NCBI GenBank assembly: GCA_910586315.1
Contig: CAJUIP010000017.1
Span: forward strand, 10,127-74,126
DNA: 64,000 bases
From: an uncultured Lachnospiraceae bacterium
GTDB lineage: Bacteria > Bacillota > Clostridia > Lachnospirales > Lachnospiraceae
Reading direction: 5' to 3'
In this document: positions 8,473 to 17,104 of the stretch, piece by piece
How positions within the stretch are numbered: the first letter of the stretch is position 1
Layout: each line of letters begins with the position of its first letter
Made by a program: the position numbers and the translations under genes
Notes under the pieces: model-generated
Database searches by the model: none
What the model was told of the DNA's origin: nothing
Seen by the model: only the letters and a program-made list of their open reading frames with translations

Positions 8473-9832
8473 AGTGGAATATAAGCGGGAAATGAACCGT
8501 AATTATATGGTTGCAATACCAGAGGGAAGGCAGGAAGCCGGGTATGCAATTCGCATGCTTTCAGAAAACCCAATTCCCGGGTTTCTCCCGTTTCAGGAGA
8601 AGAAAATAAACGGAGATGTACGGTATTATTATGATATAACCTCAAAACAGCCATTAGAAAGGATTCTGGAATATCGAAATTTAACGGGAGAAGAATTGAG
8701 ACATCTGGTTTCGGACCTGGTTTTTTCCCTGCGCCAAATGGAACGGTTTCTTCTGGACGAAAGCCAGGTGATTTTGAAACCGGAATATATTTATGTGGAA
8801 CCGGATGTATTTAAATGCTTTTTCTGTCTGCTGCCGGGCAAAAAGGGGGATTTTCCAAACACTCTGCGGGATCTTTCTCAATATCTTCTTGACCATGTAA
8901 ACCATGAGGACGGCAGAGCGGTGATATTGGCATTTTCCATATTCAAGGAGTGCAAAAAAGAAAACTTCGGAATGGAAGATATTGAGAGATGTCTGCAAAA
9001 GCCGGAACGGGAGGCTGTAGAGAAAGAAGCGGAGAGCCGTACATTCCCTCAACAAAAAAGAGAGATCAGACAACAAGCAGAGTGGGAGCCGGAGAAAGAA
9101 CAAGAAAAAGAACAGATACCAGAAAGGGAACAGGAGCCGTTTCCTGAATCGGAAAACTCAAAAGAAGAGATGGAGCGGGGAGCTTTCGGCGGATATGGTT
9201 GGATACTTTCTGTGCTTGGGATGGTCATACTCCCTGTGATGACATTTGTGTTTTTGGGGGGTGAGGGAGTGCTTCAGTATAAATGGATTCTGGGAGCCCT
9301 GGAGCTGTTTCTTGGAGTGTCCGCCAAATTGTTGTTTGAAAAAGAAAGAAAGTCGTTAAAAAGCAAGGGAAAGGAAGATATAGAGGAGGCCGTATGGGAG
9401 GTCTGTTTTCAGGATGAAAAAGATCAGGGCTCCCGGGAATACCAGCCTCCCCGGCCATCCCGGATTGCGAGTGTTATGGAACAGCAGGATGACCTTGAAG
9501 AAGAGATGCAGACGATGCTTTTAACGGCACATCCCATAGATTCGGTAAGCAGGAGATTGGTTTCAATGAGCGAAGATATGGAAATTCCCATTGGGTACTT
9601 TCCGTTTCTGATTGGAAAGAGTAAAGGAATTGTTGATTTTTGCCTGAATGAACCGGGAATCAGCAGACTTCATATAAAAATAGAAGAAACTGCACAGGGA
9701 TATTCCATAACTGACTTAAATTCGACAAATGGTACACGGGTAGATGGGAAACTTTTGGAAGCTAATGCAACCTGCGATCTGTTAGTGGGAAGTGAGGTGG
9801 AAATTGCAGGGCAGAAATTTAAGTTTCAGTAA
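8462..9832 (+). CDS. DUF6382-like protein with C-terminal FHA domain
   Basis: This 456-aa protein has an N-terminal domain of about 180 residues of the type found in clostridial DUF6382 proteins, a Glu/Gln-rich linker, two hydrophobic segments (about 243-262 and 268-285) and a C-terminal FHA domain (about 375-456) with the expected phosphothreonine-binding motifs: SRLH and NSTNGT. FHA domains bind phosphothreonine peptides, so it may tie the pilus machine to Ser/Thr kinase signalling. I chose the ATG at 8462, overlapping the previous stop. It is the last gene of the Tad operon. Confidence 0.8.
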   Translation: MEIRVEYKREMNRNYMVAIPEGRQEAGYAIRMLSENPIPGFLPFQEKKINGDVRYYYDITSKQPLERILEYRNLTGEELRHLVSDLVFSLRQMERFLLDESQVILKPEYIYVEPDVFKCFFCLLPGKKGDFPNTLRDLSQYLLDHVNHEDGRAVILAFSIFKECKKENFGMEDIERCLQKPEREAVEKEAESRTFPQQKREIRQQAEWEPEKEQEKEQIPEREQEPFPESENSKEEMERGAFGGYGWILSVLGMVILPVMTFVFLGGEGVLQYKWILGALELFLGVSAKLLFEKERKSLKSKGKEDIEEAVWEVCFQDEKDQGSREYQPPRPSRIASVMEQQDDLEEEMQTMLLTAHPIDSVSRRLVSMSEDMEIPIGYFPFLIGKSKGIVDFCLNEPGISRLHIKIEETAQGYSITDLNSTNGTRVDGKLLEANATCDLLVGSEVEIAGQKFKFQ

Positions 9833-9924
9833 GCGCCGAAAGGTGTGAAAAATAATGCAGGGGCAACGGCAAGATTGAGCCGCCGTTACAAATTGATGGA
9901 AAGGGGTAGTTTTTTAAAGGAAAT

Positions 9925-9935
9925 TAAGGTATAAT
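9925..9935 (+). promoter_or_regulatory. Possible -10 element of the ornithine cyclodeaminase-like gene
   Basis: A consensus TATAAT at 9930-9935 lies 50 bases before the ATG of the next gene. No good -35 is seen at the proper distance. Confidence 0.4.
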
Positions 9936-9984
9936 TCTGGTATTAACGAGATAGGCGTTGCCAAATGGAGAAGGAGGAGTCAAT

Positions 9985-11085
9985 ATGCCATTTCAGATAC
10001 CAGAATACCATCATCCAGATTTTACACTTCGAAAATTCATTGATTCTCCCGATGCGAAATGGGAAATCGTGGAGAAGGACGGAGTCGCCCCGGAGTATTT
10101 CCATAGCACGTCTATGTATCCGGAATATTTTAAAGTCAATGGGAAATGGGTGCTTGCAAAAGAAAGCCGCATGGATTCCAGTGTGGTAATTTGTGATGAC
10201 GGCCATCTGGAAGTTGTTGAAAACCGGAATCTTAAAAAGGGAAATAAGGTCATTTTGGGCCGGAGCGAGGGAGCCGAAGAGGGAATTTATGTGCACAACA
10301 CAGGTTTCATAAATGAGAAAGACCAGCTGGAGGACAAATTTGTTTTCCGCCAGGGAAGAAGCCGTGAAACTTCATACACCCGTGATTATGATACCCTGCT
10401 TGAACTTTTAAAGTATGAAAAGGAGCATGGAAATATTGTATGGGTTATGGGGCCCGCATTTTCTTTTGATTGTGATGCACGAAATGCCATGCAGGCGCTG
10501 ATTGAGAATGGATATGCTCACGGCTTGATGGCAGGAAATGCTCTGGCAACCCATGATTTGGAGGGAGTTCTGCTCCATACTGCATTGGGGCAGGATATAT
10601 ACACGCAGAAGTCCCAGCCCAATGGTCATTATAATCACCTGGATGTACTAAACAGAGTAAGGAGAAGCGGTTCTATCCCTGAGTTTATTGAGGAGTATCA
10701 CATTGATAATGGGATCATTTACAGCTGTGTAAAAAATCAGGTTCCTTTTGTGCTGACAGGTTCCATTCGCGATGACGGGCCGATGCCGGAGGTGATCGGA
10801 GACGCCTATGCCGGACAGAATGCCATGAGAAACATGGTAAGGAAATCTACATGCGTCATTTGCCTGGCAACCATGCTTCATACGATAGCTACAGGAAACA
10901 TGACCCCGTCTTTCCGTGTGCTTCCTGATGGGACCATACGTCCGACTTATCTGTATACAGTGGATGCTGATGAATTTGTGGTTAATAAGCTCTTAGACAG
11001 AGGAAGTCTGTCGGCAACGACCATGGTCACCAATGTGCAGGACTTTATTACCATTGTGGCGAAGGGCCTGGGATTGATGAAATAA
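9985..11085 (+). CDS. Ornithine cyclodeaminase-like enzyme (TIGR00300 / archaeal type)
   Basis: This 366-aa protein matches the family that holds the archaeal-type ornithine cyclodeaminase and the C-terminal half of cyanobacterial ArgZ/AgrE, which convert ornithine to proline plus ammonia with NAD+. Recognisable stretches are VWVMGPAFSFDCDAR, the HGLMAGNALATHDLEG region, GHYNHLDVLNRVRR and VPFVLTGSIRDDGPMPEVI. It is unrelated in fold details to the classical mu-crystallin-type ornithine cyclodeaminase. The ATG at 9985 has AAGGAGGAG 7 bases upstream. It stands between the Tad operon and a rhomboid gene. Substrate is inferred from family only. Confidence 0.65.
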   Translation: MPFQIPEYHHPDFTLRKFIDSPDAKWEIVEKDGVAPEYFHSTSMYPEYFKVNGKWVLAKESRMDSSVVICDDGHLEVVENRNLKKGNKVILGRSEGAEEGIYVHNTGFINEKDQLEDKFVFRQGRSRETSYTRDYDTLLELLKYEKEHGNIVWVMGPAFSFDCDARNAMQALIENGYAHGLMAGNALATHDLEGVLLHTALGQDIYTQKSQPNGHYNHLDVLNRVRRSGSIPEFIEEYHIDNGIIYSCVKNQVPFVLTGSIRDDGPMPEVIGDAYAGQNAMRNMVRKSTCVICLATMLHTIATGNMTPSFRVLPDGTIRPTYLYTVDADEFVVNKLLDRGSLSATTMVTNVQDFITIVAKGLGLMK

Positions 11086-11129
11086 TCCCCGTGGAGTAAT
11101 TCTGATTTCCAGGTGAAAGGATAGGAACT

Positions 11130-11747
11130 ATGGGACGTGTTTCGGAAAAAAAGCCATATGTAAACTGGATGTTCATGATAGCGAATGTGCTTTACTTTTT
11201 GTATCTGGAAATTGCAGGTTCATCTGAGGATGCCTATTTCATGTACCAAAAGGGCGCAATGCTGGCATCTGCAGTATTGGAGGACAAGGAATATTACCGC
11301 CTGCTCACATCCATGTTTATGCATTTTGGAATCCGGCACATCATAAACAATATGATCGTGTTGTGGGCACTTGGAGATAACCTGGAACGGGCATTGGGGC
11401 ATTTAAAATACTTTGTATTTTACTTATGCTGCGGCATAGGAGCCAACAGCATATCCATGGCAGTGAGTGGACCGAATGCCATGGTGGTTTCGGCAGGCGC
11501 CTCAGGTGCAATTTTTGGAGTGGTCGGCGGCCTGCTGTACGCAGTTATTGCTAATCGCGGACAGTTGGAAGACTTAAGTGCACAACAGCTTACGTTTATG
11601 GTTGTGCTGTCTTTATATATGGGTTATGCAAGCTCCGGAGTTGACAATGTTGCACATGTTTCCGGGCTAATCCTGGGAATTCTTTTTGGAATATTTTTAT
11701 ATAGAAAACCAGAAAAATATTATGGACAATGGAGGAATCAAAGATGA
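11130..11747 (+). CDS. Rhomboid-family intramembrane serine protease
   Basis: This 205-aa protein has about six membrane segments. The catalytic serine is in the loop motif GASGAIFG (Ser125) and the catalytic histidine in NVAHVSGLILG (His176). The conserved HFGIRHIINN segment (His65, His70) stabilises the oxyanion site in known rhomboids. It would cleave transmembrane segments of other membrane proteins; substrates cannot be told. It overlaps the HIT gene by ATGA, so the two are co-translated. Confidence 0.92.
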   Translation: MGRVSEKKPYVNWMFMIANVLYFLYLEIAGSSEDAYFMYQKGAMLASAVLEDKEYYRLLTSMFMHFGIRHIINNMIVLWALGDNLERALGHLKYFVFYLCCGIGANSISMAVSGPNAMVVSAGASGAIFGVVGGLLYAVIANRGQLEDLSAQQLTFMVVLSLYMGYASSGVDNVAHVSGLILGILFGIFLYRKPEKYYGQWRNQR

Positions 11748-12160
11748 AAGACAATAACTGCATTTTTTGTAAAATAGCTAACGGAGAAATACCATCGGCT
11801 ACAATATATGAGGATGAGAGCTTCCGTGTGATTTTGGATCTGGGGCCGGCATCAAAGGGGCATGCGCTGATTCTTCCAAAAGAACATTTTAAGGACATCT
11901 GCGAACTTGAGGACAGTGTCGCATCAAAGGTATTGCCATTGGCGGCGAAAATTGGTGCAGCCATGAAAAAATCTCTCGGATGTGCCGGCTTTAATGTTGT
12001 GCAGAATAATGGAGCGGCAGCAGGGCAGACGGTGTTTCACTTTCATGTACATATCATTCCGCGATATGAGAATGGTCCGTCCATGGTAGCCTGGACGCAG
12101 GGAGAAGAGACACCGGAAGCACTGGCAGAAACAGCTGCTAAAATCAAAAGTGCTTTATAA
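11744..12160 (+). CDS. HIT family protein (HINT-like nucleotide hydrolase)
   Basis: This 138-aa protein has the histidine triad HFHVHIIP (His99, 101, 103), the N-terminal CIFCKIANGEIPS motif with a CxxC zinc pair, and GHALILPKEH. HINT proteins hydrolyse AMP-lysine and related phosphoramidates. The start overlaps the rhomboid stop, and an AGGAATC sequence lies upstream. The length is normal for the family. Confidence 0.93.
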   Translation: MKDNNCIFCKIANGEIPSATIYEDESFRVILDLGPASKGHALILPKEHFKDICELEDSVASKVLPLAAKIGAAMKKSLGCAGFNVVQNNGAAAGQTVFHFHVHIIPRYENGPSMVAWTQGEETPEALAETAAKIKSAL

Positions 12161-12189
12161 ATCCATTCCAATTTTACCAGGGAGAAAAT

Positions 12190-12726
12190 ATGCCGCAGAA
12201 TAATAATGAACTGCTGCAGGAATTGATTGAGAAGTATGCAAAGATGTATATGAAGATGGCTTATAACAGAGGCGTTCCCTATGATGATGCAGAAGATGTT
12301 GTCATGGAGGCATTTTGGTCTTTTTATAAGTCAGAATATTTTGGGAAGCTGAGTGAAGAAGAAACTAAAATTATGTTAGCCCACATTTTAAAGAACAAGT
12401 GTATTGATTATTACAGGAAGAATAGTCGGATGGAACTTGTGGGAATGGATGAGTGTGAGGCTGAACTGGATCGTCTGAGCGGACGTTCCGAAAATGCACT
12501 GGAAAATAATATGATTGAAAACGAAGATTATCGCCGCATTCGCGAAGCCATTGAAGGTATGAAAGAGATTTGGAGAGATGCGGCAATCATGTATTTCATC
12601 GAAGAACGTTCCACTGCGGAGATAAGCAAGGCTCTTGGAATTTCGGAAATGGTATGCCGTTCCAGAATTTCAAGAGCCAGAAAATACTTAAAAGAAAAAT
12701 TGAAAGACCTTTGGGAAAAGACTTAG
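12190..12726 (+). CDS. Sigma-70 family (ECF-like) RNA polymerase sigma factor
   Basis: This 178-aa protein has a region 2 (about residues 15-75, with YDDAEDVVMEAFWSFYK and the CIDYYRK stretch) and a region 4 helix-turn-helix (about 128-172, STAEISKALGISEMV then RSRISRARKYLK). It lacks the long regions of housekeeping sigma factors, so it should direct a small regulon. It starts 29 bp after the HIT gene. Its 3' end overlaps the tail of murG by 4 bases. The likely partner is the single-pass protein at 13911-14705, on the far side of murG. Confidence 0.85.
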   Translation: MPQNNNELLQELIEKYAKMYMKMAYNRGVPYDDAEDVVMEAFWSFYKSEYFGKLSEEETKIMLAHILKNKCIDYYRKNSRMELVGMDECEAELDRLSGRSENALENNMIENEDYRRIREAIEGMKEIWRDAAIMYFIEERSTAEISKALGISEMVCRSRISRARKYLKEKLKDLWEKT

Positions 12727-13790
12727 CCGGAAACAGAATCGTTTATCAGTTTCATAATGGTTTCAACCGCATTGTTTAGGTGGCTCTTTTCCATGGCTTC
12801 TATGTGATGACGCCGATTTTCATAGGTGTTCTGAATGGCTTCATACAGGGAGCTGTCCGTCAGATTCTCTTCTTCAAGCACAGTGGAAAATCCCTGCTTT
12901 GCAAAGGAATTCGCATTCAATATCTGGTCGCCGCGGCTGGCGGCAGCAGATAAGGGAATTAAAACATTTGGTTTTCGCAGAGCCAGGAATTCGCAAATAG
13001 AATTTGCACCTGCGCGGGAAACTATAGTATCAGCAGCAGCAAACAAATGCTTTAAAGGACTGTCAACATATTCATATTGTACATAACCAGCTGTTCCGAT
13101 CAGCGATTCATCAAGATTGCCTTTTCCGCAGATATGGATGACCTGAAATGTCTCCAGGAGCTTTGGAAGAATCCGGCGGACTGCAGTATTAACTTTGACA
13201 GAACCAAGGCTTCCTCCCATTACCAAAATAATAGGTTTTGCGGCGGAGAGGTGAGTGTACTGAAGTCCGGCGAGGCGATCGCCTTTTAACAATTCTGAAC
13301 GGATAGGGGAACCTGTAAGGACAGCTTTATCTTCCGGAAGATACTTTAAGGTTTCTGGAAAATTACAACACACCTTTTTTGCAGAGGGTATGCACAGCTT
13401 GTTGGCAAGGCCAGGAGTCATATCAGATTCATGTATAATAACAGGGATGTGATAATGCTTTGCAGCAAGAACCACAGGAACGGCCACGAAACCGCCTTTA
13501 GAAAAAAGAACATCCGGTTTGTATTTTTTGATTAATTTCCGTGCTTCTTCATATCCTTTTAAGACACGGAGCGGATCCGTAAAGTTTTTAAGATCAAAAT
13601 ACCGACGCAGCTTTCCAGAGGAAATCCCATCATAGGGAATGCCTGTGCTCTCAATCAGCTTTTTTTCAATTCCGTTATAGGAACCGATATAGTGAACATC
13701 GTAATCTGCCTTTTGAAGGGATGGAATTAAAGCCAGATTCGGGGTAACGTGGCCAGCGGTCCCACCGCCAGTGAGTATAATGGTTTTCAT
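12723..13790 (-). CDS. murG: MurG, lipid II-forming N-acetylglucosaminyltransferase
   Basis: This 355-aa GT28-family enzyme transfers GlcNAc from UDP-GlcNAc to undecaprenyl-PP-MurNAc-pentapeptide on the inner face of the membrane. Motifs are LTGGGTAGHVTPNLAL at the N-terminus (donor/lipid loop), a second glycine loop VMGGSLGSVKVN in the middle, and SRAGANSICEFLALRKPNVLIP for the UDP-GlcNAc site. It stands alone on the minus strand, convergent with the sigma gene and divergent from the possible anti-sigma gene, away from a division and cell wall cluster; murC is 40 kb away in this window. Confidence 0.95.
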   Translation of the reverse strand: MKTIILTGGGTAGHVTPNLALIPSLQKADYDVHYIGSYNGIEKKLIESTGIPYDGISSGKLRRYFDLKNFTDPLRVLKGYEEARKLIKKYKPDVLFSKGGFVAVPVVLAAKHYHIPVIIHESDMTPGLANKLCIPSAKKVCCNFPETLKYLPEDKAVLTGSPIRSELLKGDRLAGLQYTHLSAAKPIILVMGGSLGSVKVNTAVRRILPKLLETFQVIHICGKGNLDESLIGTAGYVQYEYVDSPLKHLFAAADTIVSRAGANSICEFLALRKPNVLIPLSAAASRGDQILNANSFAKQGFSTVLEEENLTDSSLYEAIQNTYENRRHHIEAMEKSHLNNAVETIMKLINDSVSG

Positions 13791-13839
13791 AAATCATTGC
13801 CTCCATGGATTTTCATGCAAATTTGTATGGACTATTTTA

Positions 13840-13867
13840 ATAGTAACGATTAGAAAGGAAATGTCAA
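13840..13867 (-). promoter_or_regulatory. Probable murG promoter
   Basis: On the minus strand TTGACA (13862-13867) is followed after 16 bases by TACTAT (13840-13845). The ATG of murG is 50 bases further on. Confidence 0.55.
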
Positions 13868-13910
13868 CCCCAAAAAAGAAATTGCCAGTGGGAAATGAGG
13901 TGTTGGAGTT

Positions 13911-14705
13911 ATGACTGAAGTAGAAAAACGAGAAAATGAGGCATTGAAAAAGTGCCTGAAAGAGGCATATGGCTATTCAGACGAGCAATTGCAGAAGGAA
14001 ATGGAAGAAGCGGAGCAGTCATTGAATGACTCCGATTTCCCCGGCGCTGAAGAACGGATATATCAGAAAATTATGGAGCGTGAGGCTGCGGAGAAGAAAG
14101 CTGCAAACACAGGCGCAGATGCAAACGCACCGGACAGGAAGAAAGCAGTACGCCTGGGGAAAAAGAGAGTTTTTCTGGTCGCCATATTGGCGGCTACGTT
14201 TGTGGGATTGCTTGGGCTGACTGCTGTTGGTGAGAAGAGTTATTTTTTTAGAATAAGGGAAAAGAAGACGGGACTTGTATTCAATAATGAAAATAATATT
14301 CAAGAAATCAGCAAGTTGGAACAGGCATATGAAGAAATAGAAAAGAAAATGAATATTCCTGTGCTAAAATTCGGCTATATTCCTTCGGGAATGGAAATGG
14401 ACGAAATCGTTATTGAAGAATATAGTGCGGATATCAGCCTTGATTATAATGGAAACATTATACACTTTGCACAGATAAGAAGAGTAAAAGAGACATCTAT
14501 CAGTATTAATTCAGACAGGGGGGAAGAAAATGTTATCTGGAATGACTGGCTTAAAAAGGATATTTTTTATAGAGAAAATATGCTTACAGAAGATTTAAGC
14601 GAATATGAGGGATACGTCACAGTAGATGAAGCTGTGTATTATATTTCAAGGATAATTGACATAGAGGAGTTTTTAAAAATTCTAAAAAATTTAACTTTTT
14701 ATTAA
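13911..14705 (+). CDS. Single-pass membrane protein, possible anti-sigma factor
   Basis: This 264-aa protein has a cytoplasmic, Glu/Lys-rich N-terminal part (1-84), one membrane segment (about 87-106, RVFLVAILAATFVGLLGLTA) and an extracytoplasmic domain of about 155 residues resembling DUF4367-type domains (VLKFGYIPSGMEMDEIVIEEYS). In Clostridia such proteins often follow an ECF-like sigma gene and hold the sigma factor in check. The nearby sigma gene (12190-12726) fits, but murG lies between them. The role is inference from shape and context; no zinc-binding anti-sigma motif (HxxxCxxC) is present. Confidence 0.5.
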   Translation: MTEVEKRENEALKKCLKEAYGYSDEQLQKEMEEAEQSLNDSDFPGAEERIYQKIMEREAAEKKAANTGADANAPDRKKAVRLGKKRVFLVAILAATFVGLLGLTAVGEKSYFFRIREKKTGLVFNNENNIQEISKLEQAYEEIEKKMNIPVLKFGYIPSGMEMDEIVIEEYSADISLDYNGNIIHFAQIRRVKETSISINSDRGEENVIWNDWLKKDIFYRENMLTEDLSEYEGYVTVDEAVYYISRIIDIEEFLKILKNLTFY

Positions 14706-14760
14706 AATCTTGTCACATAATGGAATTTCCTGCGTTTTCATTTATAAAGGAGGAAATTTT

Positions 14761-15282
14761 ATGAAGATAAGAAAAATGTTTTGTTTGGCAGTAGCTTTTT
14801 CTATGATAATGTCTATGGTGGCATTTGCCAATGATTTGACATGGGAGAATTTGCCGGGGCATCATGATCAAAGCATTCTGCTGGGGCCGGAAGAGCTTAC
14901 ATCACAGGATATCGTCTACCGTAATGCCAGAGGCGAGATTATTTCACATGGGCTGACAGAGATAACCAATGAGAAGAATGGAAATCTTTATGTACGAATT
15001 GCAACGTATGCTCATAAAAACGTAGATAAAATTCACCATGCGGTGGCGCTGGATCAGTGGGACGACAGCCAACAAGAGTGGGTCCAGATAGATTTCTGGG
15101 AGTTTGATAAGACGAAAGAAGAGGCAAACGGAAAGCTGGCGATGTTCTCAACCAGCTTTAGGCTTACCGGTTACGAAGTAAACAAATATTATCGCTTACG
15201 CGGTATCCATGTAGTCGAACTTGGCGACGAAATGGAGGGTTGCGCCACTGAAACAGACGGCGTAAAACTTACCAAGAAATAA
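14761..15282 (+). CDS. Small secreted protein, function unknown
   Basis: This 173-aa protein has a clear signal peptide (KIRKMFCLAVAFSMIM..., cut after AFA near residue 22) and a mature part rich in aromatic and charged residues (TWENLPGHHDQS, IHHAVALDQWDDS). I do not recognise the family. It has AAGGAGG 8 bases before the ATG; an in-frame ATG at 14710 is less likely because of the signal peptide. It follows the possible anti-sigma gene by 55 bases and may be in its operon. A terminator lies at 15405-15451. Confidence 0.75.
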   Translation: MKIRKMFCLAVAFSMIMSMVAFANDLTWENLPGHHDQSILLGPEELTSQDIVYRNARGEIISHGLTEITNEKNGNLYVRIATYAHKNVDKIHHAVALDQWDDSQQEWVQIDFWEFDKTKEEANGKLAMFSTSFRLTGYEVNKYYRLRGIHVVELGDEMEGCATETDGVKLTKK

Positions 15283-15404
15283 AAACGATATATAATATGG
15301 TACCATTATATATAACTATACTATAAGAAGGGAGCTGATATTAAAGCTTTAAACCCTAATTCATACAGAGTCCAAAACATTTTCATTGACAGAATAAAGA
15401 TGGT

Positions 15405-15451
15405 GAAACCGCCATTCAGCCTTGTCCAACTGGGTGACGGTTTCTTTTTTT
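15405..15451 (+). terminator. Rho-independent terminator
   Basis: GAAACCG (15405-15411) pairs with CGGTTTC (15438-15444), with further weak pairing inside the loop, followed by a run of T. It would end the transcript of the small secreted protein. Confidence 0.65.
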
Positions 15452-15499
15452 GTTCTGAAATTAATTGTAGCTGTTCAGAGGATATCTGAATGGTTATAA

Positions 15500-15745
15500 T
15501 TAATGTTCTGCTTTATACTGTTTTAAAGCTCTTGCCAGCTGATCAGGACATGAGGTGGGGCGGGCGCCGCAGAGGATACCGTCAGTTCTTTTAATAACTT
15601 CGTCGATGTCCATTCCTTCTACTAATTTTCCAATGCCCTGAAGGTTACCGTTACAGCCGCCTGCGAATTTTACATTGGTCAGTTTGTTGTCAACCACTTC
15701 AAAAGAAATTTCTCGGGAACATGTACCCTGTGTCTTGTAAAGCAT
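15500..15745 (-). CDS. TSCPD domain protein (TIGR03905-like)
   Basis: This 81-aa protein belongs to the TSCPD family, named from the C-terminal motif seen here as RPTSCPDQLA; GGCNGNLQGIGKLVEGM is also typical. The function is unknown; related domains occur at the C-terminus of some ribonucleotide reductases. I chose the ATG at 15745 because AAAGGAGG stands 7-8 bases before it; an ATG 30 bases upstream lacks a ribosome site. Confidence 0.85.
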   Translation of the reverse strand: MLYKTQGTCSREISFEVVDNKLTNVKFAGGCNGNLQGIGKLVEGMDIDEVIKRTDGILCGARPTSCPDQLARALKQYKAEH

Positions 15746-16003
15746 ATAAAATCCTCCTTTCACTGTATGGGGCAAACGCCCGTTTTTTATTTTATAGGAA
15801 AGACCTTATTACGTTCATGCATATAACTAAGATAAAAGAAGGCCTATCCTATGAAACAAAAATATTTTGTGCGTGAGTGCACACACTTTTTTATCAGATT
15901 GATTATACATATTTATGAGATGCCTTGTCAAGTGAGTAACCGGGAATTGCGGGTAGGAATGTAACTGTGGTTACTATGAAAGTTCAGTGCTCCGGCGCTG
16001 AAC

Positions 16004-16140
16004 GTGCGAAAACGGAGCTGCGAAGCGGCATCTTCCATTTCCGTTTTCTGCACATCCGCCGGAAGCTCATAGGAACCCCCTTTCATTCATGGTGGCGCCT
16101 GATGGCAGGCATGGGGGGTTACTATGAATTGTAATGGCAG
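16004..16140 (+). repeat. Dispersed structured repeat, copy 1
   Basis: This stretch is repeated with moderate divergence at 22719-22849. It has two hairpins: GTGCGAAAACGG near the start pairs with CCGTTTTCTGCAC about 35 bases later, and AACCCCC pairs with GGGGGGTT around an inner GCCTG/CAGGC stem-loop. Several of the paired bases differ between the two copies. Confidence 0.7.
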
Positions 16141-16155
16141 CTGGCAGGATACCGG

Positions 16156-16184
16156 TTGATTTTCCTACGCTGTTTCCGTATAAT
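16156..16184 (+). promoter_or_regulatory. mtnN promoter
   Basis: TTGATT (16156-16161), a 17-base spacer and TATAAT (16179-16184), 43 bases before the start codon. Confidence 0.75.
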
Positions 16185-16226
16185 GGGAACTATCATAAAG
16201 AAGAAAAATAGCAGGAGGAAAATAAA

Positions 16227-16919
16227 ATGCTGGGTATTATTGGTGCGATGGAAGTGGAAGTGGAAAAGCTCCGGGAAATGATGGTGGCTCCCAAGGTCCG
16301 GACAGTGGCCGGAATGAGTTTCTGCCAGGGGACCATTAAAGGAAAAGAGGTGGTAGTGGTACGCTCCGGAGTCGGAAAAGTGAATGCAGGGCTCTGCAGC
16401 CAGATTCTTGTGGATCAGTATCACGTGGATGGAATTATAAATACGGGAATTGCAGGCTCCCTTAGAAATGAAGTCAATGTAGGAGATATTGTGCTTTCCA
16501 CCACTGCGGTGCAGCATGATATGGATGCGACCGGCTTTGGCTACCAGATTGGAGAAATCCCTCAGATGGGAATAAAAGAATTTCCGGCAGATGAACACTT
16601 AAGAACGCTGGCTGAGAAGTGCTGCAAAAAGGCCAACCCCGATATTCAGACCTTTACCGGGCGGGTGGCCAGTGGGGATCAGTTTATTAATGATAAGGAA
16701 AAGAAAGCATGGATCCGGGAAACCTTTGATGCATATTGTACAGAGATGGAGGGAGCCGCCATTGCACAGGCCGCTTATTTGAATCAGATTCCATATTTGG
16801 TGGTCCGCGCGATTTCAGATAAGGCGGATGACAGCGCCAATGTGGATTATAAGGAGTTTGAGGCAAAAGCCGTGGAACATTCGGTGCGTTTAATTGTGTC
16901 TATGCTGGAAGAAATGTAA
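16227..16919 (+). CDS. mtnN: 5'-methylthioadenosine/S-adenosylhomocysteine nucleosidase
   Basis: This 230-aa enzyme hydrolyses MTA and SAH to adenine plus the thioribose product and so recycles SAM by-products and feeds the AI-2/methionine salvage routes. Motifs are IIGAMEVEVE at the N-terminus (active-site Glu), GIAGSLRNEVNVGDIV, the FTGRVASGDQFI stretch, TEMEGAA (substrate-binding Glu) and VVRAISDKAD (catalytic Asp). It has its own promoter and terminator and an AGGAGGAAA site. Confidence 0.95.
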   Translation: MLGIIGAMEVEVEKLREMMVAPKVRTVAGMSFCQGTIKGKEVVVVRSGVGKVNAGLCSQILVDQYHVDGIINTGIAGSLRNEVNVGDIVLSTTAVQHDMDATGFGYQIGEIPQMGIKEFPADEHLRTLAEKCCKKANPDIQTFTGRVASGDQFINDKEKKAWIRETFDAYCTEMEGAAIAQAAYLNQIPYLVVRAISDKADDSANVDYKEFEAKAVEHSVRLIVSMLEEM

Positions 16920-16924
16920 GAAAT

Positions 16925-16960
16925 AAAAGTCCGGATGGAATGGTTCCTTTCCGGGCTTTT
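16925..16960 (+). terminator. mtnN terminator
   Basis: AAAAGTCCGG pairs with CCGGGCTTTT across a loop of about 15 bases, 6 bases after the stop codon. Confidence 0.7.
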
Positions 16961-17104
16961 ACTGTTTCTGAACCCCTTAAGAATCGAATTCTCCCGCTAT
17001 TTGACGAACGATTTTTGGCTTCTTAATCTTCTCAAAAAGCTTCTAAGTGGTTATAATGGGAACCATCATCTGGAACGATCTGGACGAAGAAAGGGGAGCT
17101 ATTT

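Larger units (their letters stand above)
15746..16226. other. 480-bp intergenic region with hairpins and one copy of a dispersed repeat
   Basis: No coding sequence is seen. The stretch holds a small hairpin with a T-run at about 15770-15790, a second hairpin (TGTGCG...TGCACACA then T-run, about 15868-15896), copy 1 of the 137-bp dispersed repeat (16004-16140) and the mtnN promoter. Confidence 0.6.

Noticed and set aside
15400..15489. 29-codon ORF after the small secreted protein
   Set aside because: It is formed by the terminator stem and T-run; no ribosome site.
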